Source: Streptomyces griseocarneus
GTDB lineage: Bacteria; Actinomycetota; Actinomycetes; Streptomycetales; Streptomycetaceae
Length of the DNA: 64,000 nt
Reading direction: 5' to 3'
NCBI RefSeq assembly: GCF_014655595.1
Contig: NZ_BNBL01000015.1
Coordinates: 62,001-126,000, forward strand
The notes under the pieces were generated by a model. It saw nothing but the letters and a program-made list of their open reading frames with translations, was not told the DNA's origin and made no database searches. Of this stretch, positions 43,849-53,400 are shown in pieces. Positions within the stretch are counted from its first letter, which is position 1, and each line of letters starts with the position of its first letter. The position numbers and the translations under genes were made by a program.

Positions 43849-46800
43849 TTATGCGGCCAGCCGCAGCTGCCCGACCGCCTGCCCGTCCGGGGGCTCCGTG
43901 TCGAGGTGCCATGTGCCGAAGCGGCGGGTCTTGCAGGTGATGTAGGGGCTGATGGTGGCCAGGTCCACCGGATCAACCTCCCAGCCCTCGTCGATGAGGT
44001 CGTTGACCACCTTCGTGATGTCCACGGCCGTGTGGAAGATCAGGCAGTTCGCCAGCAGCTCGTTGAACTTGATGATCTTCTCCTGGTGCACGGGGTCGTT
44101 GTCCTGGATCACGTCGGAGGCGAACATCAGCCAGTTGCTGAACTTGTGGAAGGCTTCGACCTTGTTTGTCATCGACTGGATCGACTCCCGCAGCTCGGGC
44201 TCGGAGAGGAATCGCAGGAGCACGATCGTGCGGATCACCCGTCCGAGCTCGCGGTATGCCTGATAGATGCGGTTGCGACGTGACTCGTTGCCCAGGCGCC
44301 GCAGCAGCGCGGAGGACGACAGCCGACCCTCCCGGATGGAGAGGACCACGCGCATGAGGTCGGGCCAGTGATTCTCGATGAGCTGCCAGTTGATGACGTC
44401 CTTCTCCGGGTCGCCGAAGAGCGGGTCGATGTGCCGGTACTTCACCGTCGGGCTGACCCGGTAGAAGGTGAGGTCCTTCCAGTTGCGGATCCTGGGCAGC
44501 AGTTCCACGCCCAGCATGTGCGCGAGCCCGAAGACAGGCAGGTTCTGCGCCTGCGTGTCTCCGTGGACGATATCCACGGTCACCTCGGACTGGTTCCTCA
44601 GCAGGCCCTCGAACAGGTAGACGGCCTCCCACATCCCGCACGGCACGAAGTGGCTGAACAGGGCGATGTAGGTGTCGGAGACGTGCCGGAGGCAGAGCCC
44701 GCCGTAGCCCCCGTAGCGGATGTGGGACTCCGCCAGCAGGTTGTTCTCCCACGTGTCCACCTGAGAGCCGTCGATCCCAGCCTTGCCCACGTCGCCCCAC
44801 ACGTGCGCCAGGTCGAGCTGGATGAACATGTCGATCACGTCCGCCGAGGCGGCGTTCAGCTTCTCCGCGGTGATGTGCTGGTTGCCCGCCAGCGAGATCT
44901 CATGCACCGACATCTGGTTCCGCATGTGCCGCGCGACCTGGGCGGGCCCGGCGTTCGTCCCATAGGTGAACACGGTCCAGCAGTACCGGGCGAGCTTGTT
45001 ACGGATCTTCGGATCCGACCCCGAGGCGGGCCCGAAGTGCCGCCACCACTGGATCCAGTACGCCGTGCGCGCCAGCACGTCCAGCAGGCTCCACTCCGGC
45101 AGCCGGCGCAGGATCTCCGCCTCCAGGTCCTGCGCGGACCTCCGCCGGTCTTTGCCCTTGCGCGGCGTGAGTACCATCTTCCCCGACGCCTGGTCGATCG
45201 TCAGGTCCGCGTTGTCCGGATAGCCAGCGTCCACCTTCGCCGCCACCGCCGTCAGCTTCTGCTTCAGCGCCGCCGTGAACTCCGACGCGGAGGCGGGCAG
45301 CCCCGCCTGCTCGCAGTACTCCGCCATGAGCGGCTCGCACTCCTCCCACGGCAGCAGCTCGTCATAGAGGTTGGCGTACGACTCCGAACCGACAACCGCG
45401 ACATCACCACTGCGCAGCTCCTGCACGAGATAGAACAGGGTGCACGATTCGAAATGCCGTCGGCTGATCCTGCCGGGGCGGGTCTTGTCGAACAGGATGC
45501 GCTGCCACATCTGCGAGGCGAACTCCGCCGAGACCGTCTTCGTCACCTTGGTGCCGTCGTCCTTGGTGACGGTGTACGTCATGGGCACCCATGCCCCGGT
45601 GCGGTTGCGCATCGCCTGGCAGAACTCCACCGCCTCCAACACGGTGCTGTCGGTGGAGGTGGCTACCACCGTCAGTGCCCCGGTCAGGTCTAGGAGCACC
45701 TTACGGTGGCTCTTGAAGTGCCGCCACATCAGCGGGAAGTAGTTGTCGCCGTGGTGGGCGGAGACCAGCTCGTGCTCCTCCGACAGCTTCGCCAGCCCGC
45801 CTGCCGCCTCCAGCTTCTCCAGCACGGCCTTCCCGCACTTGGCGTGCACCCCGTTCCGCTTCCGCGGGGCGAAGGGGAGAGTGACCGAATCGCCATCGAA
45901 GCCGACCGCCTCCTTGGCCGCTTCCAGCACCTCACCCAGCACGGCGATCAGCCGCTCGGACTGCGCCCGGTGCTGGGCGTGGATCTTCTCCAGGTCCTCC
46001 TTGGCCTTCTTCGTGACCGACGCCATGCGCTTGCACATCATCGTCACCAGCTCATCGCGCGCCCTCACCTTTGCCATGTGCAGCAGACACGCCAGCAGCG
46101 CGAGCCTCTTCACCACGCCGATCTTGGACACCTCGGCGGCGTCCAGCACCTTCGCCTGCCCCGCGAAGTGCTCCACCTTCCCCGGCGGCACACCCTCCAG
46201 CCACCTCGCCGTCAGCCCCAGCAGCTCCAGCTTCGCCAGATGGGCCAGGTGCTCGCGCAGATGGGCCACCGACGGCGCCTTCGCCGGCCGCTTGAGCTCA
46301 TCGAACCGGCTCCGCCCGCCCACCGGCACCCGCAGCAGCCCCAGCAACTGCTCCCGCCCGGCCTCATCGATACGCGCCACGATGCGGGCGAAGAACTCCT
46401 CGTTCACCTCCGTGCGGATCGACGCGCACATCTCATCGAGCGTCGTGTACCCCGGCAGCTCCAGCCGCTCCTTGACCAGCTTCTCCAGCGCCACGTTGAT
46501 CAGGTCAGCCGGATTGTCCTTCGTCTGCACCGCCTCGTAGAGCGCCTTCGACGCCACCTCACGAGCCCGCTCCTTGTCACAGACCACACCCAGCCGCTCA
46601 CGCACGACCGTACGGTGATGCCGCAACGTACGAGCGGAATCGTGCACCGGCTCCACCTCCTCACCCATCCCCAGCAAGCCGCGCACATGCTCAACCACCG
46701 GCTCCGGAACCTCGGCCAAGTCTGGGAAGTACCCGAGCTTCTGAAAGCTCTTCAGCAACACCACCAGCGCCAGCACATGCTCCGCCGGCCGCGCCTTCCC

Positions 46801-46917
46801 CCGCGCCCACGCCACCTCGGACGGCCCCGGGGTAAACGCCTCGTGCAACTCACGGGACGAGATCGTGCGCTTGAAACGCGGGTACGCGGTACGTTCCACC
46901 GAAGCCATGCGCCGCAT
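43849..46917 (-). CDS. tnpA: Outer-element Tn3-family transposase
   Basis: 1022 aa and uninterrupted. I chose the ATG at 46915-46917 (GGTGG upstream); one at 46906-46908 is close. The N-terminal DUF4158-like region is at about 1-160 (TAYPRFKRTISSRELHEAF, VVLLKSFQKLGYFPDLAEVP). The catalytic DDE domain covers the last 400 residues with GDVGKAGIDGSQVDTWENNL (first Asp), EVTVDIVHGDTQAQNLPVFG (second Asp) and NHWPDLMRVVLSIREGRLSS. The gene starts 129 bp from the right terminal repeat and reads inward. It is only distantly similar to the inner element's transposase. Since it is intact, the outer element may still transpose. Confidence 0.92.
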   Translation of the reverse strand: MRRMASVERTAYPRFKRTISSRELHEAFTPGPSEVAWARGKARPAEHVLALVVLLKSFQKLGYFPDLAEVPEPVVEHVRGLLGMGEEVEPVHDSARTLRHHRTVVRERLGVVCDKERAREVASKALYEAVQTKDNPADLINVALEKLVKERLELPGYTTLDEMCASIRTEVNEEFFARIVARIDEAGREQLLGLLRVPVGGRSRFDELKRPAKAPSVAHLREHLAHLAKLELLGLTARWLEGVPPGKVEHFAGQAKVLDAAEVSKIGVVKRLALLACLLHMAKVRARDELVTMMCKRMASVTKKAKEDLEKIHAQHRAQSERLIAVLGEVLEAAKEAVGFDGDSVTLPFAPRKRNGVHAKCGKAVLEKLEAAGGLAKLSEEHELVSAHHGDNYFPLMWRHFKSHRKVLLDLTGALTVVATSTDSTVLEAVEFCQAMRNRTGAWVPMTYTVTKDDGTKVTKTVSAEFASQMWQRILFDKTRPGRISRRHFESCTLFYLVQELRSGDVAVVGSESYANLYDELLPWEECEPLMAEYCEQAGLPASASEFTAALKQKLTAVAAKVDAGYPDNADLTIDQASGKMVLTPRKGKDRRRSAQDLEAEILRRLPEWSLLDVLARTAYWIQWWRHFGPASGSDPKIRNKLARYCWTVFTYGTNAGPAQVARHMRNQMSVHEISLAGNQHITAEKLNAASADVIDMFIQLDLAHVWGDVGKAGIDGSQVDTWENNLLAESHIRYGGYGGLCLRHVSDTYIALFSHFVPCGMWEAVYLFEGLLRNQSEVTVDIVHGDTQAQNLPVFGLAHMLGVELLPRIRNWKDLTFYRVSPTVKYRHIDPLFGDPEKDVINWQLIENHWPDLMRVVLSIREGRLSSSALLRRLGNESRRNRIYQAYRELGRVIRTIVLLRFLSEPELRESIQSMTNKVEAFHKFSNWLMFASDVIQDNDPVHQEKIIKFNELLANCLIFHTAVDITKVVNDLIDEGWEVDPVDLATISPYITCKTRRFGTWHLDTEPPDGQAVGQLRLAA

Positions 46918-47045
46918 GATCGCGACCACCCGCCTGCACAACGCACGACCACCGCACGCCGCACGGCCAGTAGACCCACGCTGACCTGGCAAGTCTTCCA
47001 GCCAAGCGCCTCTACAGCATCACCCGGACGGAGCAGCCATCATGG

Positions 47046-47081
47046 CTGTTGCCTGTTTCCGGCGTATTCCGGCTGGCCTCC
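47046..47081 (-). repeat. Right terminal inverted repeat of outer Tn3-family element
   Basis: Reverse complement begins GGAGGCCAGCCGGAATAC. It is followed by the second AAAAA copy (47082-47086). Confidence 0.93.
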
Positions 47082-47300
47082 AAAAAGGTGGACGATCGAG
47101 CGGAATTTCGGCTGGTTCATGCATCGCCGCCACCTCGCCCGCGACTACGAGACCCACCCGCACCGCTCCGAAGCGATGATTCACCTCGCGATGATCGACC
47201 TCATGGCCCGCCGGCTCACCAACGAATCAACCCCGAACTGGCGAAAGCACCTGATTCCCGAGACAGACATGAGTACCGGGACGAAACGCTCAATGACCGT
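47082..47300 (+). pseudogene. IS5-type transposase, C-terminal part
   Basis: Continues the gene interrupted at 31305: KRWTIERNFGWFMHRRHLAR then DYETHPHRSEAMIHLAMIDL and MARRLTNESTPNWRK. This includes the catalytic Glu in the IERNFGW motif. Joining GFKVIP + K from the left to KRWTIERN here restores a normal IS5-type C terminus. The element's right end probably lies near 47263-47290, where CCGGGACGAAACGCTC occurs; a related sequence in opposite orientation is at 49714-49731. Confidence 0.88.
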
Positions 47301-47335
47301 GCCTTTAACGGTTGCAGCGGGCTGCCTGTCCAGTT

Positions 47336-47373
47336 GGGTCGCGTGACCTGGTACTGGTCAGCTCACGCGACCC
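47336..47373 (-). terminator. Hairpin downstream of the Fic gene
   Basis: GGGTCGCGTGA (47336-47346) pairs perfectly with TCACGCGACCC (47363-47373), 13 bp after the Fic gene stop. It probably terminates that gene, although it could instead be associated with the nearby IS end. Confidence 0.7.
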
Positions 47374-47385
47374 ATCGGACACGCT

Positions 47386-48756
47386 CTAGGAGCCAAGGGA
47401 CGCAGTGGTGCGTCGGGTTTCCGAGAGATGGAGGTCGATGTAACGGGCGAGCCTCAGTGACTCCTGGGGGTCGTCGGCCCTGAAGGCGACGCGGCGGAGC
47501 AGGCCGACGCTGTTGAGGGCGACGCCCTCGCGGGCGAGGACGAAGACGAGCACGAGGAAGGCGGAGCGGGCGTTGCCGTCGTCGAAGGGGTGAAAGAAGC
47601 AGACGTCGAGATAGGCGCGTGCGGCGCGGGCGGTCAGGGGAAGGGACCGCGTGCCGTTCGGCCCGCTGTCGGCGAGACAGGCGTCGAGTCGGGTGCGGGT
47701 GCGGGGGCCGATGCCGTAGCGTTCCCGGCCTTGCTTGGCGAAGGCGGGCAAACTGCGGAACGGCGGCGGATACGGTGTGTCCAGGACGTGCTGCTGCCAG
47801 CTGCTGAGCAGTTCGAAGTCGAGCGCAGCGCCGCGTGCCGCGTCGGCCCGCAGCACTTCCAGGGCAGCGAGCAGGCCCTGTGCGCGGGCGGGGTCAAGGG
47901 CGCCGTCGAAGGCACGGATGTCCTCCGCCGCACCATCGCGCGACGGGGGCACCGGTCCGTCCGCGCCGTCGCCCGGGGCGTCCTGCCACTGCACGGCCTC
48001 GCGCACCGCCAGCCAGGTCTCCAGGTGGTCGGGGGCGGGCTCGGTGGACCAGGCATCGTCGTCCGGCCGCAGCGACAGCGCGAGCTGCTCCGCGACATCA
48101 TCGACCAGCACCGCGTCGGGGCCGGTCCAGCTTCGGAACCGCCCGCCGATTGCCTGGTCGACCAGGTCCTCCGCGACGTCGGGTGCGACTCCCCAGCGGG
48201 CGAGAAACCAGGTCAGCACTTGGTGGCAGTGGCCGTGCCAGCCACTGCCGCAGTCGGTGCGGTCGGCCACCTGCAGGATCAGGTTCCGGGCCGCGCGCTC
48301 CCACAAGATCCGCTGGTCCTCGATGGTGGCCAGCTCCAGCGGGTACGCCTCGAACCAGCCGGCAAGACTCTCCAGCCACCCGCGCCATTCGCACAACGCT
48401 GCGACAACACGGGCGGGCGTCTCCTCCGCAGTGGTGATCGAGTGCAGCGGGCAGCACCAGGCCCCGACCGGGCCGCCGCCCACGTCGCCCTCGTCGTGTG
48501 CCCAACGCCATCCCACGGCCCAAGGGCCGTACGTTTCGGCAAGAGCATGCGACATGGCATCGGCCCAGAGACTGGCCTCATCATCGCTCCAGGAGCTCAT
48601 CGCCGGATCGATGATGTCGACGTCGGGGCGGCGCGGTACCCGTCGAGCCGGCCCGAGCGCTGACACCGTGTGTTCCGCCGACATGCCGTCAAAGGGATAA
48701 CGGGCGGGATCCACTTCGTCCCAGCTCAGACGCCTGGGGGAAAGCTCGAAACTCAT
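47386..48756 (-). CDS. Fic-domain protein
   Basis: 456 aa from the ATG at 48754-48756 behind GTGGAGG. The C-terminal third holds the Fic fold with the active-site loop FFHPFDDGNARSAFLVLV (HPFxDGN[AG]R), normally used to attach AMP or another nucleotide monophosphate to a hydroxyl side chain. The N-terminal 250 residues are helical and not recognised (ERAARNLILQVADRTDCGSG). An inhibitory S/TxxxE[G/N] helix is not obvious, so activity may be controlled otherwise. The gene stands alone with its own hairpin. Substrate unknown. Confidence 0.85.
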   Translation of the reverse strand: MSFELSPRRLSWDEVDPARYPFDGMSAEHTVSALGPARRVPRRPDVDIIDPAMSSWSDDEASLWADAMSHALAETYGPWAVGWRWAHDEGDVGGGPVGAWCCPLHSITTAEETPARVVAALCEWRGWLESLAGWFEAYPLELATIEDQRILWERAARNLILQVADRTDCGSGWHGHCHQVLTWFLARWGVAPDVAEDLVDQAIGGRFRSWTGPDAVLVDDVAEQLALSLRPDDDAWSTEPAPDHLETWLAVREAVQWQDAPGDGADGPVPPSRDGAAEDIRAFDGALDPARAQGLLAALEVLRADAARGAALDFELLSSWQQHVLDTPYPPPFRSLPAFAKQGRERYGIGPRTRTRLDACLADSGPNGTRSLPLTARAARAYLDVCFFHPFDDGNARSAFLVLVFVLAREGVALNSVGLLRRVAFRADDPQESLRLARYIDLHLSETRRTTASLGS

Positions 48757-49015
48757 TGCGCAACCCTCCACGTCCACCCGCTCCCATGCAAATGAATTGC
48801 CGCAGGAACGCCAGAACGGCTGCTGGCCACCAGGCGAGGGTTGCAGCCTGACGTGCCCCCTCCGGTGACAGCGGCCCCTTCCGAAGCCGCCGTCACCGGG
48901 GCTGAGCCGCGGCACAAGGGGCTGCGGTGGGTTCACGAAGCACTAGAGATGATCTTGCGCCCTGGCGCCTATCAGCGTGCTGTCCGTACTCAGGAACATC
49001 GAAAGCGGAGCCTCG
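48757..49015. other. Promoter-side interval of the Fic gene
   Basis: No gene. It contains the ribosome site of the Fic gene at its left and AT-richer sequence near 48780-48800. Confidence 0.4.
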
Positions 49016-49166
49016 TCAGGCAGGTGCTGGGGCCGACCCGGCGTGGTCGAGTGCGCGGACGACCCCCGCAGTGCCGTCCTGTTGTTCGATCACTGCCCCT
49101 ATGCGGCGGACGCGTTCGTGGTAGCGGCCGTCGGCGAGGAGCCGCGTGAGGTCGGGCGACAACGGC
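49016..49166 (-). pseudogene. C-terminal relic of a glycosyltransferase
   Basis: The minus-strand stretch [40 protein letters not shown] resembles the final helices of MGT/UGT-type glycosyltransferases, which end LL.DP.Y..RA..LG..I...DG...V...LE. Nothing else of the gene remains. It lies head to head with a P450 relic, suggesting both are leftovers of a lost natural-product cluster. Confidence 0.5.
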
Positions 49167-49715
49167 CGGCTCAGCCCCCAGGAACTGGTCGCCATGACCT
49201 TCCTCCTCCTGGTCGCCGGCCACGAGACGACCGTCAACCTCATCGGCAACGGCACCCTCGCACTCCTGCGCCACCCCGGCTAACTCGCCGCCCTGCGCGC
49301 CGACCCGTCCTTGATGCCCTCGGCCGTCGAGGAGTTCCTGCGCTACGAGGGCCCGCTCAATACCGCCAGCCTGCGCTACACCACCGAGCCCATCGACGTC
49401 GGCGGAGTCACCATCCCCCGGCACGGCCTGGTCGCCGTGGCCCTCACCTCCGCCAACAGGGACGACGCCCACTTCCCCGACGCCACCCGCCTCGACATCA
49501 CCCGCACCCCCACCGGTCACCTCGCCTTCGGCCACGGCATCCACTACTGCGTCGGCGCACCACTGGCGCGCCTGGAGGGACGCATCGCCTTCACCGCCCT
49601 GCTCGACCGATTCCCCGAGATCCACCTCGCCTGCGACGAGGGCGATCTCCGCTGGCGCGGCACCATGTTCCGGGAGTTGCAGGCACTCCCCGTGTGGTTT
49701 TCCGCTACGCCTTGA
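49152..49715 (+). pseudogene. Cytochrome P450, C-terminal half with nonsense codon
   Basis: The frame encodes [34 protein letters not shown] (I helix), then HPG followed by TAA at 49281-49283, then EEFLRYEGPLNTASLRYTT (ExxR helix) and LAFGHGIHYCVGAPLARLEG (heme-binding Cys loop). The N-terminal half is missing and the stop lies between I helix and K helix, so no working enzyme is possible. The sequence resembles CYP107-type macrolide and polyketide tailoring enzymes. Confidence 0.88.
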
Positions 49716-49790
49716 CTGAGCGTTTCGTCCCGGTGCGAAGTACCCCAGGGGACACAGGAGCCTCATCGGACGCAAACGTCACCTGGGCCG
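49711..49790. mobile_element. Insertion-sequence remnant
   Basis: TGAGCGTTTCGTCCCGGT (49714-49731) is nearly the reverse complement of 47273-47289 at the end of the IS5-type element. TCATCGGACGCAAACG (49764-49779), followed by CACCTGGGC, matches the transposase region at 31026-31050 with one difference. The two pieces are joined by a deletion, leaving only an end and a small internal segment. Confidence 0.6.
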
Positions 49791-49877
49791 ACTCTCGAGA
49801 CGGGCGGCATTCTCGAGAGGGCCGCAGGGTTCGAAATCCCGTTGCCGTCGGAAGCGGCCACATACGATCCTCCCGGC

Positions 49878-50450
49878 ATGGAACTTCCACAGCAGGTGAT
49901 CGAGCTGGACGACCTGACGCTGCGCCGCTTCGACGGCGGCACAGACCTTCCGGAGCTCTTGCGGGTCATTGAAGAGTCGTTGGAACACCTGCGCCCGTGG
50001 ATGGCCTGGGTCGCTGAGCACAGCCCGGCCAGGACCACCGACTTGCTGATCCGCCACGCTGAGGGCTGGGCGAGGGGTGAGGAGTTCACCTACGTGATCG
50101 TGCTGAACGGCGCGATCGTCGGCGTCTGCTGGCTCCTGCGGCGCGACGACAACCCCGGCAACGGCCGCGAGATCGGCTACTGGCTGCACCCCGCCGCCAC
50201 CGGCCGCGGGGTGGCCACCCGGGCCGCCCGCGCTCTGGTCACGCAAGCCTTCCATCTTAACGGCGTCGACTACGTCGAGGTCGTCCATGACCGGGCCAAC
50301 CGCGCCAGCGGCGCCGTCCCGGCCCGCCTCGGCTTCACGGAACACCTGCGTCGCCCCGCCGAGCGCCTCGCCCCGGCCGAGACCGGCGAGGACCAGATCT
50401 GGCGGCTGACCCGCCATCAGGCGGACAACATGACCGCAGAGGTCTGTTGA
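49878..50450 (+). CDS. GNAT-family N-acetyltransferase
   Basis: 190 aa. The acetyl-CoA binding loop reads EIGYWLHPAATGRGVATRAA, followed by VDYVEVVHDRANRASGAVPA and RLGFTEHLRR, the usual RimJ/RimL-like layout. Such enzymes acetylate protein N termini or small amines. No ribosome site precedes the ATG at 49878, which lies 88 bp after the IS remnant, so expression may be leaderless or altered. Confidence 0.85.
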   Translation: MELPQQVIELDDLTLRRFDGGTDLPELLRVIEESLEHLRPWMAWVAEHSPARTTDLLIRHAEGWARGEEFTYVIVLNGAIVGVCWLLRRDDNPGNGREIGYWLHPAATGRGVATRAARALVTQAFHLNGVDYVEVVHDRANRASGAVPARLGFTEHLRRPAERLAPAETGEDQIWRLTRHQADNMTAEVC

Positions 50451-50484
50451 CCGGCACAGGAGGGAGATCCGGAGCCGTGGCCGC

Positions 50485-53400
50485 TTAGCCGCGCAGTCGG
50501 TGAGCCATGGCCTCCCAGAAGCCGTGGAGTTCGGGGGCACGCATGCCGGCCCAGTCGGGGGTCCTTCTGCGGACCCGCCGGCGGAGCAGGACCTGCTGCT
50601 GGCGGCAGAAGGGCTCCCGGATCTCGGAGCGGGGCCGGGTGCCGCGCGGTGGGTACGGGCAGAACTGGAAGACGCAGCTGGGCAGGCAGGTGGTGCCCGG
50701 CGCCGGTGGGCCCGAGGAGCCGGCGGTCAGTTCCGGGTGCAGCGGGGTGCGGTCGGTCGTCATGCAGGGAGGCAGGCCCGTACCCGGCCTGCTGGAGGCG
50801 GCCAGGCGGTCCTCGACCTCGTCCGGATGCCCGTCGCGCTCGATGAGGTTGAGCAGGACGAGCACCTCGGCGACCAGCCGCTGGGCGCGCGCGTCCAAAG
50901 CGACCCAGCCGGTCGAGGGCGGGATCCACAGATTGTGCTTCCGGTAGCGTTGCCGGCCGCTGCTGCGGGAGCCGATGGTGTCGGCGACACCCTTCTCGTC
51001 GATCCACATGAACCGCTCCGGTCTCCCGCTCTCCAGGGCCAGCGCCGCCAGATCGCCCGCCTCCGCGACGAACGGGTGCAGGGGCTGGCGCGGCGCCCTG
51101 CCGTCGACCGCCGCGTGGGCGGTGACGGTGTGGTTCGTACCGGCCATGGACAGCCACCGTTCCACGCTCTGCACCGCCGTCGCGGGGCGCGTCTCACCGG
51201 ATTTCCACAGGCCGTTCCCCTCGGCACCCCACCCCGCAGTCCACTCGGCGCTCCCCTCGGCGCGCTGCCGGCCCTGTCCGTCGAGGCCCTTGTGGCGGGC
51301 CGCGGTGTCCGGCAGCTCCCACAGGCACAGGGCGTGGAGCAGGCACAGCTGCGCGTACCAGCACCGGGTCTGCCGGAGCATGGTCTCCGCCTGCCGGATG
51401 AGGTCCGCCCGGCCGCCCGGGTAGGTGAACGGATGCCTCTTGCGGCGGTTGGCCGCGTACTTGAAGCCCTGCGCCAGTGCGTTCTCCAGGGACAGCGGCA
51501 GGTCGGGTCTGCCGTCGGTGTACTTCGGGTCGAGATGCCGCAGCCATAGCATGAGGCGGCTGCGGGCCTCGTCCCGCAGCCCGTCGCTCACGGAGCCCAG
51601 GAGCATCGGTAGCGCCCAGGCCCGCATGACGAACTCCCGCCACACGTCCACCCGCTGTTGCCGGTGCTCCTGGACGATGACGTGCCGCGCGCGGTAGAGC
51701 CGGGCCACATGCTCCTCGTGCGCCGCCCGGGACGAACCCTCCGTCCCCGCCGCCTTCTGCATCTCGGCCGCCCACGCGTCGAAGCGCCGCCTCTGCACCT
51801 CGTCGGCGGCTTCGATCCTGCGGATGTACTCCTCCATCGGGTCCCGGTTGATGTCGTGGATCCACGGGCGGATCATCGCGAACGCCGGGTCCCCACCGTT
51901 CCCGAACTCCTGGGAAACGGCCATGCGGATGGAGTACGAGGTCTCCGTGATGCCGAGTTTGAAGAGCTTCGTGTACAGCGGCGTGGTGTCGGTCCTGCCC
52001 GCTGCCGTGCGCAAGGCCGCGCCGAGCTGCTTCACGCAGCCGAGCTTCGCCTCGTCGAGCGTCCGTGCGTCGCCCTTGATGTCGTGCCAGCGTCCCACGA
52101 GCGTGCCCGTGATCTCGTCCAGGTGCTCCGGCCGCTCCGCCACGCTCTCGATCTCCAGGGCGGCCGCGTAGATGTCCAGGGCCTTGGGGTCCGCGCGTCG
52201 GCCGGCTGCACGGCACAGCCGCGGGGCGAGGGGCCGGCCGTTCAGCATCAAGCGCCGGTACCGCTGCCGGAGGTCCTTCTTCACCGCCGCCGTGACGCCG
52301 GCCTCGGGGGCCACCGCCTCGGCCGCGCACCGGCGGGAGAGCAGCACCAGGGCGATGAGCAGCTCCCGGCCCGGGCCGGGTGGTTGCAGGGCCTGGTCGA
52401 CCAGTTCGTTCGCGCGGTCCTCCCCGAGCTCGTGGAGCGCGCGGAAGCCGAAGTACACCTGGAGGATGCTGTGCGGGAAGCGCACCTTCTTCTCGAATCC
52501 CTCGACCAGCCGTAGCGCGTCCGCGTTGGCCACGCACCGGGCGAGCGCGGCCTGGCGCTGACTGACGGTCCCGCCGAGCAGTGACCGTCTCTCCTCACTG
52601 CTGACCCGCCCGCACAGCGAGCTCCAGATCTGCTCGCGCTGCCACTCGGACAGGGCGTTTCCCCGTCTGCCGGTCGGGTCGAAGTTGCGGACCCGCTTCC
52701 ACAGGCGTTCGGCCTCGGCGCCGGCCCGGTGCACCGGGGTGGGACGGACCTGTTCCCCCAGCAGGTCCGTGAATCCGACCTCCAGCTTGTCCTGGAGCAG
52801 CCCCACGCAGGCCAGCGCGGAGACGACCTCGATCGTGTCGCGGCGGTCCTGCGGTGACAGGACCACCTCCTGGCGCAGCCGCCCCTCCGCCAACGCCTGT
52901 TCCCAGGTCTCCAGCAGCCACAGCCGCAGCGTGGAGCGGTCCCAGCTGCGGGTGTCGAGCCGCCGCCGGTCGGTCTGCGGACGGTCGCGTTCGAGGACGC
53001 CGTGGTCGTGGAGTTCCCGCGCGATCTGCAGGTAGAGGGGCGACTCGGTCACCTCCGCCGTCTCGACGATCCAGTCGAGACGGCGCTCGTCCGCCTCGGG
53101 GGCCTGCGCCTCCACGAAGTGCAGGGCCGCCTCCTCGCTCAACGGCTCCAGTTCGATGATCGCGGCACGGGTCCCTTCGAGTGGGCTGTGTGGGCGCGAG
53201 GCGATGACCAGGGGCAGCTTCTCCTCGTACGCGCGGTCGATCGCACGGCGGATGATGTTGTCCCGGTCGTCCTGGAGCTGTTCGTCCAGCAGGGCCTCCT
53301 CCAGCCCGTCGGCGATGACGACCGGTTTGTCGTCCGCGAGCAGCTGCTGCCAGACCTTGTCGTTCTTGCTGCGGGCGAGGATGCCCTGCGGGGCCTCCTC

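Larger units (their letters stand above)
31306..47081. mobile_element. Outer Tn3-family transposon, 15.8 kb
   Basis: The element has terminal inverted repeats of 36 bp with two mismatches (31306-31341 and 47046-47081), both starting GG and sharing CCGGAATACGCCGGAAAC, flanked by the 5-bp duplication AAAAA (31301-31305, 47082-47086). A 5-bp duplication and repeats of about 38 bp are hallmarks of the Tn3 family. Content from left: tyrosine recombinase gene (interrupted), recombination site, three cargo genes and a transposase gene. It interrupts an IS5-type transposase gene in frame, and the inner Tn3-family element at 32048-37814 sits inside its recombinase gene. Confidence 0.93.

Noticed and set aside
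45706-47346. 546-codon plus-strand frame
   Set aside because: Its first 440 codons are antisense to the outer transposase. Only its last 90 codons (from 47082) are real and belong to the split IS gene.
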